The notes: generated from the letters alone by a model not told the origin. Positions 35,897-44,874 are shown, counted from the stretch's first letter. The stretch is 64,000 nucleotides of DNA from Leucobacter sp. Psy1 (GCF_020096995.1 NZ_CP083692.1:682001-746000); one strand, 5' to 3'. A program made the numbers and translations.

Positions 35897-36247
35897 GTGA
35901 GCGAATTTCTTGCGGAGCACATCGAGAGAAGTCTGCGCGTCTACCCGGAGGTCGCCGATGCGACCGTGACGGTCTCCGACCGCCCGGACGAGTGGGAGCT
36001 TGCGATCGACATCACGGTCGGCAACGAGGCGGTGATCGAGCGGGTCATCCAGTCCGTCACCCACGAGCTGCTGCCGAATGTCGAGCATCTCGCGGGTCGC
36101 GTGGCCTCGTCGCGCCGCGTCGACTTCCATCTCCCGACGGGGGAGATCGCCCATTCCGAGGTGCTCTCCAGCCGCGGCCTCGAGACCGGGAACATTCCGA
36201 TCCCGCTGACGCCCGCTCGGGAGCCCCACGAGACTACGGCCGCGTAA
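35897..36247 (+). CDS. Hypothetical protein
   Basis: I do not recognise this 116-residue protein. GAGGAG seven nt upstream fixes the GTG at 35897, although the frame is open back to 35765. It is acidic and soluble, with no signal peptide. The pattern (YPEVADATVTVSDRPDEWELAID, then alternating hydrophobic residues in ERVIQSVTHELLPNVEHL and RRVDFHLPTGEI) suggests a small alpha/beta domain with several strands and one long helix. The C-terminal 25 residues look disordered. It precedes the ICL/PEP-mutase gene by 42 bp and may be cotranscribed with it. Confidence 0.65.
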   Translation: MSEFLAEHIERSLRVYPEVADATVTVSDRPDEWELAIDITVGNEAVIERVIQSVTHELLPNVEHLAGRVASSRRVDFHLPTGEIAHSEVLSSRGLETGNIPIPLTPAREPHETTAA

Positions 36248-36289
36248 CCGCGACCGACCGCACCAAGACACCTGAAACTGGAGCTCCAC

Positions 36290-37057
36290 ATGATCGATCT
36301 CTCGACCGCTGCAGCGGCCTTCGCCGCCGACCACGCTTCCGGGCGCACCCTCGTCCTGCCGACCAGCTGGGACGTCTGGTCGGCTTCACTCGTCGAACAG
36401 GCCGGGTTCCCCGGTGCCACCATCGGCAGCCACCCCGTCGCGAACAGCCTCGGCTACGAGGACGGCGAACAGATCGACGTCGACACGTACTTCGGGCTGG
36501 TGAAGTGCATCACGGCGGCCGTCGGGATCCCGGTCAGCGTGGACGTGGAGTCGGGGTACGGTCTCGACGCCCGCGAGCTCGCGAGTCGCGTGATGGAGGC
36601 CGGGGCAGTCGGGATGAACGTCGAGGACACCGTGCACTCGCAAGGCGGAAGGATCCGCGATCGCGACGAGCACGCCGACTACATCGCCGCAATCCGTCAA
36701 GCCTGCGACGAGGCCGGGGTCGAGGTGGTCATCAACGGCCGTACCGACGCGCTCATCCACGGCACTGATGCGTTCGAGGATCCTCTCGCCGAGGCGGTCG
36801 CGCGGGTCGTCGCACTCGAGGCGGCCGGGGCGCGGTCGGTGTACCCCGTGAAGCTGCCAGACGCGGCAGCGGTGTCCAGGCTCGTCGCCGCCGTGTCGGT
36901 GCCCGTGAACGTCACGGCGGACCCGCGTACGGGGTCGCCAGCGGGCGGCCTCGCGGAACTCACCGAACTCGGCGTGCGCCGCATCTCGTTCGGCCCGCTC
37001 TGGCAGGCCGCGCTCGGCGACACCAGCTCGGACTGGCTCGGCGGCTGGAAGGGCTGA
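36290..37057 (+). CDS. Isocitrate lyase/PEP mutase family enzyme
   Basis: This 255-residue TIM-barrel enzyme cleaves or forms a C-C or P-C bond of a 2-oxo or 2-hydroxy acid. Family landmarks are LPTSWDVWSASLVEQAGFPG, VSVDVESGYGLDARELASRV, GAVGMNVEDTV, and VVINGRTDALIHG, with Mg-binding acids in DVESG and NVEDT. The KKCGH loop of true isocitrate lyase is missing, so it belongs to the short oxaloacetate decarboxylase, methylisocitrate lyase or phosphonopyruvate hydrolase-like group. GGAG precedes the ATG. It converges on accBC with one base between the stops. Confidence 0.85.
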   Translation: MIDLSTAAAAFAADHASGRTLVLPTSWDVWSASLVEQAGFPGATIGSHPVANSLGYEDGEQIDVDTYFGLVKCITAAVGIPVSVDVESGYGLDARELASRVMEAGAVGMNVEDTVHSQGGRIRDRDEHADYIAAIRQACDEAGVEVVINGRTDALIHGTDAFEDPLAEAVARVVALEAAGARSVYPVKLPDAAAVSRLVAAVSVPVNVTADPRTGSPAGGLAELTELGVRRISFGPLWQAALGDTSSDWLGGWKG

Positions 37058-37058
37058 C

Positions 37059-38825
37059 CTACTCCGGGTCGACGATCGAGAGCAGCAGGTGTCCGTTGGA
37101 CACCGTCTGCCCGATCGGCGCATCGATGCCGGTGACGACACCGTCGCGGTGGGCATAGATGGACTGCTCCATCTTCATCGCCTCGAGCACCGCGACGAGT
37201 TCGCCGTTCTCCACGCTCTGCCCCTCTTCAACCGCGACCTTGACGACGGTCGCCTGCATCGGAGCGGTGACAGAATCGCCGCCCTTGCCCGCGACCGCGG
37301 CGGTCTGGGCGCGGCGGGGGGCAGGGCCCCGCGTGATGTCCTGATCCGCGATCGGCACGAGGGTGGCGGGCATGACGACCTCGAGACGTCGGCCGGCGAC
37401 CTCGACGACCACGGAGCGGACCTTCTGGTCCTGCGTGGGCTGGGCGATCTGCCCTTCCCACGGCTCGATATCGTTCACGAATTCGTTCTCGATCCAGAGC
37501 GTGTACACGCCGAACGCGCCGTCCTCCGCGGTGAACGCGGGATCCCGCACGATCTTGCGGTGGAACGGGAGAACGGTCGGGAGACCCTGAATCTCGAACT
37601 CGTCGAGGGCACGACGCGAGCGCTCCAGCGCTTCTTCGCGGGTCCTGCCGGTCACGATGAGCTTGCCGAGCATCGAGTCGAAGGCGCCGGAGACGACGTC
37701 TCCAGAGGCGACACCCGTGTCGACGCGCACCCCGGGGCCAGAGGCCGGTTTGAAGAGCGCGACCGGACCGGGGGCCGGGAGGAATCCGTTGCCCGGATCC
37801 TCACCGTTGAGACGGAACTCGAAGGAGTGCCCGTGCGCTTCGGGATCTTCGTAGTCGATCGTCCCGCCCGCAGCGATGCGGAACTGCTCGCGGACCAGAT
37901 CGAGCCCCGTGACCTCCTCGGAGACGGGGTGCTCGACCTGCAGTCGCGTGTTCACCTCCAGGAAGGACACCGTGCCGTCCTGGGCCACGAGGAACTCGCA
38001 GGTGCCCGCGCCGACGTATCCGACCTCGCGCAGGATCGCCTTGGACGCGCGGTAGAGCTCGGTGCGCTGCTCGTCGGTCAGGAACGGCGCCGGGGCCTCC
38101 TCGACGAGCTTCTGGTGGCGCCGCTGAAGGGAGCAGTCGCGGGTCGATACGACCACCACGTTGCCGTGCTGGTCGGCGAGGCACTGCGTCTCGACGTGAC
38201 GCGGCTTCTCGAGGTACTTCTCGACGAAGCACTCACCGCGCCCGAATGCTGCGACGGCCTCGCGAGTGGCCGATTCGAAGAGTTCGGCGATCTCGTCTCG
38301 CTCGTACGCGACCTTGAGGCCGCGGCCGCCGCCCCCGAATGCCGCCTTGATCGCGACGGGCAGGCCGTACTCGTCGGCGAACGCGATGACCTCGTCGGCG
38401 CCGGAGACCGGGTCGCTCGTTCCCGCTGCGAGCGGGGCGTCGACCTTCTCGGCGACGTGCCGTGCCGACACCTTGTCGCCCAGTCGCTCGATGGCGTCGG
38501 GTCCCGGTCCGATCCAGGTCATGCCCGCGGCGATGACCGCGCGCGCGAAGTCGGCGTTCTCGGCCAAGAAGCCGTAACCGGGGTGCACCGCGTCGGCGCC
38601 CGAGCGCCGAGCGGCCCCCAGCACTTTCTCGATGGAGAGGTAGGTCTCGGCGCTCGTCGTGCCGTTCAGGGAGTAGGCCTCGTCGGCGAGCTGGGAGTGG
38701 AGCGCATCGCGATCCTGATCGGCGTAGATCGCGACCGACGCGATGCCGTTGTCTTTCGCGGCTCGGATGATGCGGACGGCGATCTCGCCTCGGTTGGCGA
38801 TGAGCACTTTACGGATGCGCGACAT
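37059..38825 (-). CDS. accBC: Acyl-CoA carboxylase alpha subunit (biotin carboxylase plus biotin carboxyl carrier)
   Basis: This subunit carboxylates biotin with ATP and bicarbonate and carries the carboxylated biotin to the beta subunit. It has 588 residues: the biotin carboxylase N-terminus ([20 protein letters not shown]), the ATP-grasp glycine loop [17 protein letters not shown], catalytic [20 protein letters not shown], and a C-terminal carrier domain with the biotinylated lysine in [16 protein letters not shown]. The ATG at 38825 has no ribosome binding site but has TATGCT seven nt upstream, indicating a leaderless mRNA. It is divergent from maoC, and its partner accD lies at 51178-52794. 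Confidence 0.95.
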   Translation of the reverse strand: MSRIRKVLIANRGEIAVRIIRAAKDNGIASVAIYADQDRDALHSQLADEAYSLNGTTSAETYLSIEKVLGAARRSGADAVHPGYGFLAENADFARAVIAAGMTWIGPGPDAIERLGDKVSARHVAEKVDAPLAAGTSDPVSGADEVIAFADEYGLPVAIKAAFGGGGRGLKVAYERDEIAELFESATREAVAAFGRGECFVEKYLEKPRHVETQCLADQHGNVVVVSTRDCSLQRRHQKLVEEAPAPFLTDEQRTELYRASKAILREVGYVGAGTCEFLVAQDGTVSFLEVNTRLQVEHPVSEEVTGLDLVREQFRIAAGGTIDYEDPEAHGHSFEFRLNGEDPGNGFLPAPGPVALFKPASGPGVRVDTGVASGDVVSGAFDSMLGKLIVTGRTREEALERSRRALDEFEIQGLPTVLPFHRKIVRDPAFTAEDGAFGVYTLWIENEFVNDIEPWEGQIAQPTQDQKVRSVVVEVAGRRLEVVMPATLVPIADQDITRGPAPRRAQTAAVAGKGGDSVTAPMQATVVKVAVEEGQSVENGELVAVLEAMKMEQSIYAHRDGVVTGIDAPIGQTVSNGHLLLSIVDPE

Positions 38826-38832
38826 GACCACC

Positions 38833-38838
38833 AGCATA
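38833..38838 (-). promoter_or_regulatory. -10 hexamer of leaderless accBC
   Basis: TATGCT lies seven nt upstream of the accBC ATG, so transcription would begin at the start codon. No -35 consensus is present at the expected position (38856-38861), but the element at 38863-38889 lies immediately upstream and may replace it. Confidence 0.55.
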
Positions 38839-38862
38839 TGGGAGGGAGTGGGCGGAATCTTG

Positions 38863-38889
38863 GAGGAGACGTACAAACCTCGGCGGGAA
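38863..38889. promoter_or_regulatory. 27-nt element shared with the accD/birA region (copy 1)
   Basis: The sequence begins GAGGAGAC, continues with TnCAAA and ends CGGGAA. It is identical at 20 of 27 ungapped positions to 52832-52858. In both places it begins exactly 38 bp from the start codon of the leaderless carboxylase gene, just beyond the -35 position. This suggests a binding site for a regulator coordinating the carboxylase subunits. Confidence 0.65.
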
Positions 38890-38951
38890 TCGTTGCCGGA
38901 GTCCACATATGGGGGTGCTCGGCGATGCGTCGCGTCGCGTGCGTCGAAGAC

Positions 38952-38957
38952 TAGACT
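38952..38957 (+). promoter_or_regulatory. -10 hexamer of the leaderless maoC-like gene
   Basis: TAGACT stands six nt before the tandem GTG codons at 38964, and no ribosome binding site is present. Confidence 0.5.
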
Positions 38958-38963
38958 GGCCCC

Positions 38964-39428
38964 GTGGTGAATCCAGATATTCAAGGCCGGACGTACCCGC
39001 CGACCGCTCCCTATCTCGTGGGGCGCGAGAAAGTGCGCGAGTTCGCGCGGGCCGTGCTGAGCTCTGCTTCCGTCAATCTCGACCCCGAAGCCGCTCGCGC
39101 GGCGGGCTACTCGGACGTCGTCGCGCCGCCGACCTTCCCGGTCGTTGTCCAGGAGGCGACGCTCGCCCAGCTGCTCGCCGACGACGACGCGGGAGTCGAC
39201 TTCTCTCGGGTGGTCCACGGAGACCAGCGGTTCACCTACTCGCGACCCGTCGTCGCCGGAGACGAGCTCACCGCGACGCTGACGATCACCGCGGTGAAGC
39301 AGCTCGGGGGCCATTCCATGGTCACCGCATCGAGCGAGATCGTGGACGCCGCTGGTGACCACGTGGTCACGGCCGTGTCGACGCTCGTCGTGCGCGCGGC
39401 GGAGGATGAGCAGGGAGGCGCCGCATGA
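38964..39428 (+). CDS. FAS1-type/MaoC N-terminal dehydratase subunit
   Basis: This 154-residue hotdog-fold protein resembles the FAS1-like dehydratase subunits HadA/HadC of actinobacteria, which pair with a catalytic MaoC subunit to dehydrate 3-hydroxyacyl intermediates. The start region ([20 protein letters not shown]), [18 protein letters not shown] and [20 protein letters not shown] are family features. The catalytic Asp/His pair is supplied by the next gene, which it overlaps by 4 bp. It begins GTG-GTG behind a TAGACT hexamer, so it appears leaderless. It is divergent from accBC. Confidence 0.87.
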   Translation: MVNPDIQGRTYPPTAPYLVGREKVREFARAVLSSASVNLDPEAARAAGYSDVVAPPTFPVVVQEATLAQLLADDDAGVDFSRVVHGDQRFTYSRPVVAGDELTATLTITAVKQLGGHSMVTASSEIVDAAGDHVVTAVSTLVVRAAEDEQGGAA

Positions 39429-39850
39429 TCGCTCCGAACATTTCCGAGCTCGCCGTCGGCGACGTCGTCGCCGAGCGGACCGCTGTGCTCCAGCGCGACG
39501 AGCTCGTGCGCTATGCGGGTGCTTCCGGCGACTTCAACCCGATCCACTACCGCGACGATGTCGCGCGGTCCGTCGGGCTTCCCGGAGTCCTCGCGCACGG
39601 CATGCTGACGATGGGTGTCGCCAGCACGCCCGTCGTGGAGTGGCTCGGCTCAGCCGGATGGGTGCAGGACACGCAGGCGCGTTTCACGCGTCCCGTGCCC
39701 GTCGACCCCGAGACGGGGGCCGAGCTGACCGTGACGGCGACCGTGGGCGCCGTCGACGTCGAGGCCCGCACCGCGCGCATCGACGTCAAGGTGGTGTTCG
39801 GCGGGCAGACGGTGCTTGGCAAGTCGCAGGTGCGGGTGGCGTTCGCGTGA
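39425..39850 (+). CDS. MaoC-family (R)-hydratase/dehydratase, catalytic subunit
   Basis: This is a 141-residue hotdog enzyme with the hydratase 2 motif [20 protein letters not shown], providing the catalytic Asp and His, followed by [13 protein letters not shown]. It is the HadB-like partner of the preceding gene, and together they would dehydrate 3-hydroxyacyl thioesters in fatty-acid synthesis or act in degradation. It overlaps the previous gene (ATGA) and the murB start (GTGA), so the run is tightly coupled. Confidence 0.9.
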   Translation: MIAPNISELAVGDVVAERTAVLQRDELVRYAGASGDFNPIHYRDDVARSVGLPGVLAHGMLTMGVASTPVVEWLGSAGWVQDTQARFTRPVPVDPETGAELTVTATVGAVDVEARTARIDVKVVFGGQTVLGKSQVRVAFA

Positions 39851-40992
39851 CGGGAGTCGCTGACGGCACCCTCGCCGAGCTCACGACGATGCGGGTCGGC
39901 GGGGCCGCCGACGAAGTGATCCTGGCGGAGACGTCGGATGAGCTTGTCAGGCACGCGTCCCGGCTCTGGTCGGACGACGAGCCGTGGATGCTGCTCGGGG
40001 GCGGATCGAACACGGTCGTCTCCGACGAGGGCTTTCCCGGGACGGTGCTGCTCGTGAGGAACACCGGCATCGAGGTCGTGGAGAGCGATTCCACGCCCGA
40101 GAGCCGCGTGCGCCTGCGCGTGCAGGCCGGGCACGACTGGGATCAGCTGGTGGAGGCCTCGGTGGAGCGCGGCTGGTCGGGCATCGAAGCTCTCTCGGGC
40201 ATCCCCGGTCGCGCCGGGGCCGCGCCAGTGCAGAACATCGGCGCGTACGGGCAGGAACTGTCTGACGTGCTGCACTCCATTACCTTCCTGGACTTCGAAG
40301 CCGACGAGGTGCGCCGCATTCCCGCCGCCGAACTCGCGCTGGGATACCGCACCTCGGCGATCAAGGAGGGCCTGGCTGGCGTTGTCCTCTCGATCGACCT
40401 GCTGCTGTGGGCGAACGAGGACCGGAACAACCCGCTCAGCGGCCCCGTGGCATACGGTCAGCTCGCGGACGCTCTCGGCGTCACCGTCGGTGATCGCGTG
40501 TCGATCCGGGAGCTTCGACGCACCGTGCTGCGGCTTCGGGCATCGAAGGGCATGGTTCTGGACCCCGAGGATCACGACACCTGGAGCTCGGGTTCGTTCT
40601 TCACGAACCCCATCGTGACCGAGCACTTCGCTCGCACACTGCCGATGGAGGCGCCGCGGTTCCCGGTGCCGGGCGCGGAGCCGGCACCGGCAGTGACCTC
40701 GCTCGAGGAGCTCGCAGCGGGGGCACCGCTGCGGATCCCGGATGCTGCGCCCGAGCGCATGATCAAGCTGTCGGCCGCGTGGCTCATCGAGAATTCGGGC
40801 ATCACCCGCGGTTTTCATCTTCCGGGCTCCGGGGCGGCGGTCTCGTCGAAGCACACCCTCGCGATCACCAATCGCGGCGGAGCGACCGCCGGCGATGTGG
40901 CGGAACTCGCGCGCTTCGTCGTGCAGCGGGTGCAGCAGGAGTTCGGTGTCGTCCTCGCGCCAGAGCCGAACCTGTACGGCCTCGAAGCGTAG
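39847..40992 (+). CDS. murB: UDP-N-acetylmuramate dehydrogenase MurB
   Basis: This enzyme reduces UDP-GlcNAc-enolpyruvate to UDP-MurNAc with NADPH and FAD, an essential peptidoglycan step. It has 381 residues. The FAD domain has LAELTTMRVGGAADEVI and MLLGGGSNTVVSDEGFPG, then GIEALSGIPGRAGAAPVQNIGAYGQE. The proton-donor serine is in SSGSFFTNPIV and the C-terminal glutamate in LAPEPNLYG. This is the long type I form. An insertion of about 25 residues rich in Ala/Pro follows the serine motif. The GTG overlaps the maoC stop. Confidence 0.94.
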   Translation: MTGVADGTLAELTTMRVGGAADEVILAETSDELVRHASRLWSDDEPWMLLGGGSNTVVSDEGFPGTVLLVRNTGIEVVESDSTPESRVRLRVQAGHDWDQLVEASVERGWSGIEALSGIPGRAGAAPVQNIGAYGQELSDVLHSITFLDFEADEVRRIPAAELALGYRTSAIKEGLAGVVLSIDLLLWANEDRNNPLSGPVAYGQLADALGVTVGDRVSIRELRRTVLRLRASKGMVLDPEDHDTWSSGSFFTNPIVTEHFARTLPMEAPRFPVPGAEPAPAVTSLEELAAGAPLRIPDAAPERMIKLSAAWLIENSGITRGFHLPGSGAAVSSKHTLAITNRGGATAGDVAELARFVVQRVQQEFGVVLAPEPNLYGLEA

Positions 40993-41002
40993 CGGTCAGC
41001 AC

Positions 41003-41767
41003 GTGCGTATCCAGATCGTGGGGCGCGGTCGCATGGGGCGATCGCTGACCGCAGCACTTTTCGCCGCGGGGGCGGACGTCGCGGCGGAGCCGTCGGGGCA
41101 CGGGAGCGACGGGTCGGACGCCGACGTCGTGATCCTGGCGGTGCCCGACGGCGCCATCGCGGACGCCGCCGGTGTCATCGCCCCCGGTCGCATCGTCGGC
41201 CACATGTCAGGGGCGACGACGCTCGCCCCACTCGCTCCGCACGAGGCGTTCAGCCTTCACCCCCTGATTACGGTGACGGGAGCTGATCTCGACGACGTCA
41301 GCTCCGGGGGACCGCACCCCTTCTCTGGGGTGCCCGCCGCGGTCGCAGCGACGACCCCTCGAGCGCTCGGGGTCGGTGAAGCGCTGGCTGCACATCTCGG
41401 CATGCGGGCGTTCACGGTCGCCGACGAGGATCGCGCCGCCTACCACGCAGCGGCGTCGATCGCCTCGAACTTCCTCGTCACGGTCGAGGGTGTTGCGGAG
41501 ACGCTCGCCGCGACCGCGGGAGTGCCGCGTGATGCCCTCGTGCCGCTCGTGCGCGCCGCGGCGTCGAACTGGGCCGAGCACGGTGCCGCCGGGGCCCTGA
41601 CCGGTCCGGTGGTGCGCGGCGACGACGAGACCGTCGAGCGGCAGCGTCGCGCCGTCTCCGAGCGCATGCCTGGCGAACTCGCACTGTTCGATGCGCTGGT
41701 CTCGTCGACCCGCTCGCTCGCCGCACGCGTACGCGGCACCGAACTCCATGAGGAGGATCGCTCATGA
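41003..41767 (+). CDS. Rossmann-like protein with DUF2520 domain
   Basis: This 254-residue protein has an N-terminal NAD(P)-binding loop (IQIVGRGRMGRSLTAALFAAG) and DADVVILAVPDGAI, then GHMSGATTLAPL and FSLHPLITVTG, typical of the Rossmann/DUF2520 family. The C-terminal helical half resembles that of 6-phosphogluconate dehydrogenase-like reductases (AAYHAAASIASNFLVTVEGV). The start is a GTG at 41003, 10 bp after murB. It overlaps panC by 4 bp. Because panB and panC flank it and no recognisable panE is present here, ketopantoate reduction is a reasonable guess. Confidence 0.85.
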   Translation: MRIQIVGRGRMGRSLTAALFAAGADVAAEPSGHGSDGSDADVVILAVPDGAIADAAGVIAPGRIVGHMSGATTLAPLAPHEAFSLHPLITVTGADLDDVSSGGPHPFSGVPAAVAATTPRALGVGEALAAHLGMRAFTVADEDRAAYHAAASIASNFLVTVEGVAETLAATAGVPRDALVPLVRAAASNWAEHGAAGALTGPVVRGDDETVERQRRAVSERMPGELALFDALVSSTRSLAARVRGTELHEEDRS

Positions 41768-42639
41768 GGATCGCGCGCACCGTCGGCGAGCTGCGGGCGA
41801 TGCTCGCCGGAGCGGGCGATGTCGGTCTCGTACCCACGATGGGTGCCCTCCATGAGGGGCACCTCTCGCTCATCCGTCGCGCTCGAGACGCACATGGGAC
41901 GGTCGTCGTATCAATCTTCGTGAACCCGACGCAGTTCGGCGACGCGGCCGACCTCGAGGCCTACCCCCGCGACGAGAAGCGAGATCTCGACCTCACCCGT
42001 GAGGCGGGCGTCGACATCGTGTTCGCTCCTTCCGCGCGTGAAATGTACCCCGAGGGCTTCGCGACCACCGTCCGCGTGACCGGACCCCTGACGGAATCGC
42101 TCGAGGGGGCCGGCCGTGGCAGCGCGCACTTCGACGGCGTCGCCACGGTCGTCGCCAAGCTACTCATCGCCGTCGGCCCGCGCGCCGCGTACTTCGGGCA
42201 GAAGGACGCGCAGCAGCTGCTCGTCGTCCGACGCATGGTCGCCGACCTCGGGCTCGCCGTCGACATCGTCGCCTGCCCGACCTCGCGGGAGCGCGGAGGG
42301 CTCGCTCGTTCGAGTCGCAATGTGCGGCTGAGCCCGAGCGACCGTGAGCGGGCGCTCGCGGTCCCGAGGGCGCTCGAAGTCGTTGCGACCGCAGTGGCCC
42401 AGGGCGAGCGCGACGTCGCCGACCTGCGGGCCAGGGCGCTCGAAGTCCTCCTCGCCGCGGGCGTGGAACCGGAGTACCTGGCGTTCGTCGAACCGGATAC
42501 GCTGGAGCCGGTGCGCGAGGTGGCAGGGCCCACGCTCTGCGCGCTGGCGGCGGGCGTCGGAGGCGTCCGCCTCATCGACAACACGGTGCTCAGTCCCGGC
42601 CCGCAGGCTGAGGAGCGCCACACGATCGAGGAGTACTGA
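41764..42639 (+). CDS. panC: Pantoate-beta-alanine ligase
   Basis: This enzyme joins pantoate and beta-alanine with ATP to form pantothenate. It has 291 residues with the nucleotidyltransferase motifs VGLVPTMGALHEGHLSLIRRA, VSIFVNPTQFGDAADLEAYPR, GRGSAHFDGVATVVAKLL, YFGQKDAQQLLVVRRMVADL and GGLARSSRNVRLS. It overlaps the DUF2520 gene (ATGA) and is followed by panB after one base. Confidence 0.96.
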   Translation: MRIARTVGELRAMLAGAGDVGLVPTMGALHEGHLSLIRRARDAHGTVVVSIFVNPTQFGDAADLEAYPRDEKRDLDLTREAGVDIVFAPSAREMYPEGFATTVRVTGPLTESLEGAGRGSAHFDGVATVVAKLLIAVGPRAAYFGQKDAQQLLVVRRMVADLGLAVDIVACPTSRERGGLARSSRNVRLSPSDRERALAVPRALEVVATAVAQGERDVADLRARALEVLLAAGVEPEYLAFVEPDTLEPVREVAGPTLCALAAGVGGVRLIDNTVLSPGPQAEERHTIEEY

Positions 42640-42640
42640 A

Positions 42641-43513
42641 ATGCCCCGCATGACTCTCACCCGGTTGACCGAGATGCGTGCTCAGGGAGAGCAGATCGTC
42701 ATGGTCACCGCCTACGACTATCCCGGAGCTCGGGCCGCTGAGCGGGCGGGCGTCGACATGGTCCTCGTCGGTGATTCCGGTGCGCAGACGGTCCTCGGTC
42801 ACGAGAGCACCGTCGGAGTGACCGTCGATGAGATGCTCGTACTCGCTCAGGCGGTGCGCCGCGGCACTGAGACCGCGCTGGTCGTCTGCGATGTGCCATT
42901 CGGGTCGACCGAGGTCTCCGACGCGCAGGCGGTGGAGACGGCGATCCGGTTCGCGAAGGAGGCGGGTGCCGACGCCGTGAAGATCGAGGGTGGCGGTCAA
43001 GCACGACTGAGCCGGGTGCGTGCCATCGTGGCCGCGGGGATTCCCGTCGTCGGGCACATCGGGCTCACCCCGCAGACGGCGACGGCGCTCGGCGGCATGC
43101 GCGCGCAGGGGCGCAGCGTGGCGAGCGCCGAGCGACTCGTCGATGAGGCGCTCGCGGTGCAGGATGCGGGCGCGTTCTGCATCGTCATCGAAGCGGTTCC
43201 GGCCGAGATCACCGCGGTACTGCGGTCGGTGCTGGACGTGCCGCTCATCGGCATCGGTGCAGGCCCCGCGGACGGACAGGTGCTCGTGCTGCACGATCTG
43301 CTCGGGGTCACCGAGGGGAAGACTGCGAAGTTCGTGAAGCAGTACGGCACCATCGGCGACGACACCGTCGCCGCGATCACGGCCTACGCGTCTGAGGTGC
43401 GTTCCGCTGCGTTTCCCGGAGGCGAGCACCGCTATGCGGCGCGCGCGGACGCGGTCGACGCCGCCAGAGACCGGGCGGGCGTGCTGGCAGCGCACCGCGA
43501 CAACGCGCGCTGA
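42641..43513 (+). CDS. panB: 3-methyl-2-oxobutanoate hydroxymethyltransferase
   Basis: This enzyme transfers a hydroxymethyl group from methylene-tetrahydrofolate to ketoisovalerate, giving ketopantoate. It has 290 residues from an ATG one base after panC. Motifs include VMVTAYDYPGARAAERAGVD, LVGDSGAQTVLGHESTVGV (Mg-binding Asp), VKIEGGGQARLSRVRAIVA, VVGHIGLTPQTATALGG, FCIVIEAVPAEI (catalytic Glu) and LIGIGAGPADGQVLVLHDLLG. It depends on folate one-carbon units made by glyA and folD at 58794-60962. A weak CTGAC/GTCAG hairpin spans its stop and the metY stop. Confidence 0.96.
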   Translation: MPRMTLTRLTEMRAQGEQIVMVTAYDYPGARAAERAGVDMVLVGDSGAQTVLGHESTVGVTVDEMLVLAQAVRRGTETALVVCDVPFGSTEVSDAQAVETAIRFAKEAGADAVKIEGGGQARLSRVRAIVAAGIPVVGHIGLTPQTATALGGMRAQGRSVASAERLVDEALAVQDAGAFCIVIEAVPAEITAVLRSVLDVPLIGIGAGPADGQVLVLHDLLGVTEGKTAKFVKQYGTIGDDTVAAITAYASEVRSAAFPGGEHRYAARADAVDAARDRAGVLAAHRDNAR

Positions 43514-43524
43514 CGCCAGACCCG

Positions 43525-44874
43525 TCAGGCGGGGGCCAGGGGAACGGCGTCGAGCCCTCGTCGGAGATCGGCGATCAGGTCGTCTGCCGTTTCGAGTCCG
43601 ACCGAGAGACGGAGCAGGCCGGGGGTGATCCCCAGACGCTCGGTGACCTCGGGGGCGAACGTGGCGTGCGTGGAGGTCAGGGGATGGATCACCATCGAGC
43701 GGGTATCGCCGATACCCGTCATGCGCGAGAACACGCTGAGGTGATTCACGAAGGCGCGTGCCCCGTCGATCCCGCCTCTCACGGTGAGGGCGAACACGGA
43801 ACCGGTGCCCGCGGGGTAGTCCCGCTGGGCGATGGACTGCAGCGGACTCGAGGGCAGGCCAGCGTAGTCCACGGACACGACCTCTGGCTGCTGCTCCAGC
43901 CAGGCGGCGATACGCGCTGAAGAGGCGACGTGGCGCTCCATGCGCAGCGACAGCGTCTCCATGCCCTGGTGCAGCAGGAAGCCGTTGATGGGGGAGAGAG
44001 ACGGACCGATGTCGTTCACCACCTGCTCCCTGACGGTGCGGGCGTAGGCGCAGGTTCCGAAGCGCTCGAGCAGTGAGCCGAGGCCCGGCCTCGGGGACGC
44101 GGTGATGAGCGGGTAGGACCGGCCGGCCCGCTCTGCGGCCTCCCAGTCGAATCGCCCGCCGTCGACGACGGCACCGCCGACGGCGGCACCGTGCCCGGTC
44201 AGGAACTTGGTCGTGGAATGGACGACGATGTCGGCACCGTGCTCGAACGGGCGGATCAGCGCCGGGGTGCCCACCGTATTGTCGACGACGAGGGGGAGGC
44301 GGTGCCGGGCCGCGACCGCGGCGATCCGGCGCAGGTCGGTGATGTCGTTGCGGGGGTTCGGGATCGTCTCCGTGTAGATCGCCTTCGTGTTCGGCCGGAT
44401 CGCCCGATCCCACTCCGCGTCGTCGTCAGCGTTCCACACGTAGTCGACGTCGATGCCGAAGCGCTGGAAGCTCCTGCCAAAGAGGATGCGGGTGCCGCCG
44501 TAGATCGATGCCGTGGAGACGATGTGGTCACCCTGCTGCGCGATCGCGAAGAGCGCCGAAGAGATGGCGGCCTGTCCGCTCGACACCGTCACAGCCGCCG
44601 ATCCGCCTTCGAGCGAGGCGAGCCGATCCTCGGCGACAGCATTGGTGGGGTTGCCCTGGCGGGAATAGATGGGATCGACCGATCGTCCGGCGAACCGGTC
44701 GACCTGGTCGTCGAACTCGTCGAAGACATACCCTGCCGAGAGCGCGATCGGGGGGACGCGCAGTCCGGTATTGCGGTCCGGATACTCTCCTGCGTGCACC
44801 TGTCTGGTGTCGAACCCGTAGCCCGCCCAGTCGAAGTTCGGGGGGACGACGCGGGGATCGGTGTGTGCGGTCAT
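43525..44874 (-). CDS. metY: O-acetylhomoserine sulfhydrylase (aminocarboxypropyltransferase)
   Basis: This PLP enzyme makes homocysteine from O-acetylhomoserine and sulfide. It has 449 residues of the Cys/Met metabolism family. The N-terminus is GYGFDTRQVHAGEYPDRNTG, followed by RQGNPTNAVAEDRLASLEGG, VSSGQAAISSALFAIAQ, LVVDNTVGTPALIRPFEHGA (PLP aspartate) and the Schiff-base lysine in VVHSTTKFLTGHGAAVGG. FVNHLSVFSRMTGIGDTRSM near the end is typical of MetY rather than MetB. It is overlapped by 4 bp by the upstream PatB-like gene. Confidence 0.93.
   Translation of the reverse strand: MTAHTDPRVVPPNFDWAGYGFDTRQVHAGEYPDRNTGLRVPPIALSAGYVFDEFDDQVDRFAGRSVDPIYSRQGNPTNAVAEDRLASLEGGSAAVTVSSGQAAISSALFAIAQQGDHIVSTASIYGGTRILFGRSFQRFGIDVDYVWNADDDAEWDRAIRPNTKAIYTETIPNPRNDITDLRRIAAVAARHRLPLVVDNTVGTPALIRPFEHGADIVVHSTTKFLTGHGAAVGGAVVDGGRFDWEAAERAGRSYPLITASPRPGLGSLLERFGTCAYARTVREQVVNDIGPSLSPINGFLLHQGMETLSLRMERHVASSARIAAWLEQQPEVVSVDYAGLPSSPLQSIAQRDYPAGTGSVFALTVRGGIDGARAFVNHLSVFSRMTGIGDTRSMVIHPLTSTHATFAPEVTERLGITPGLLRLSVGLETADDLIADLRRGLDAVPLAPA

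Noticed and set aside
36290-37057. True isocitrate lyase
   Set aside because: The protein is too short (255 residues) and lacks the KKCGH catalytic loop; only the wider ICL/PEP-mutase family can be claimed.
43510-43528. A strong terminator between panB and metY
   Set aside because: The stem is only five base pairs (CTGAC/GTCAG) with a nine-base loop, so it is mentioned under panB but not called.
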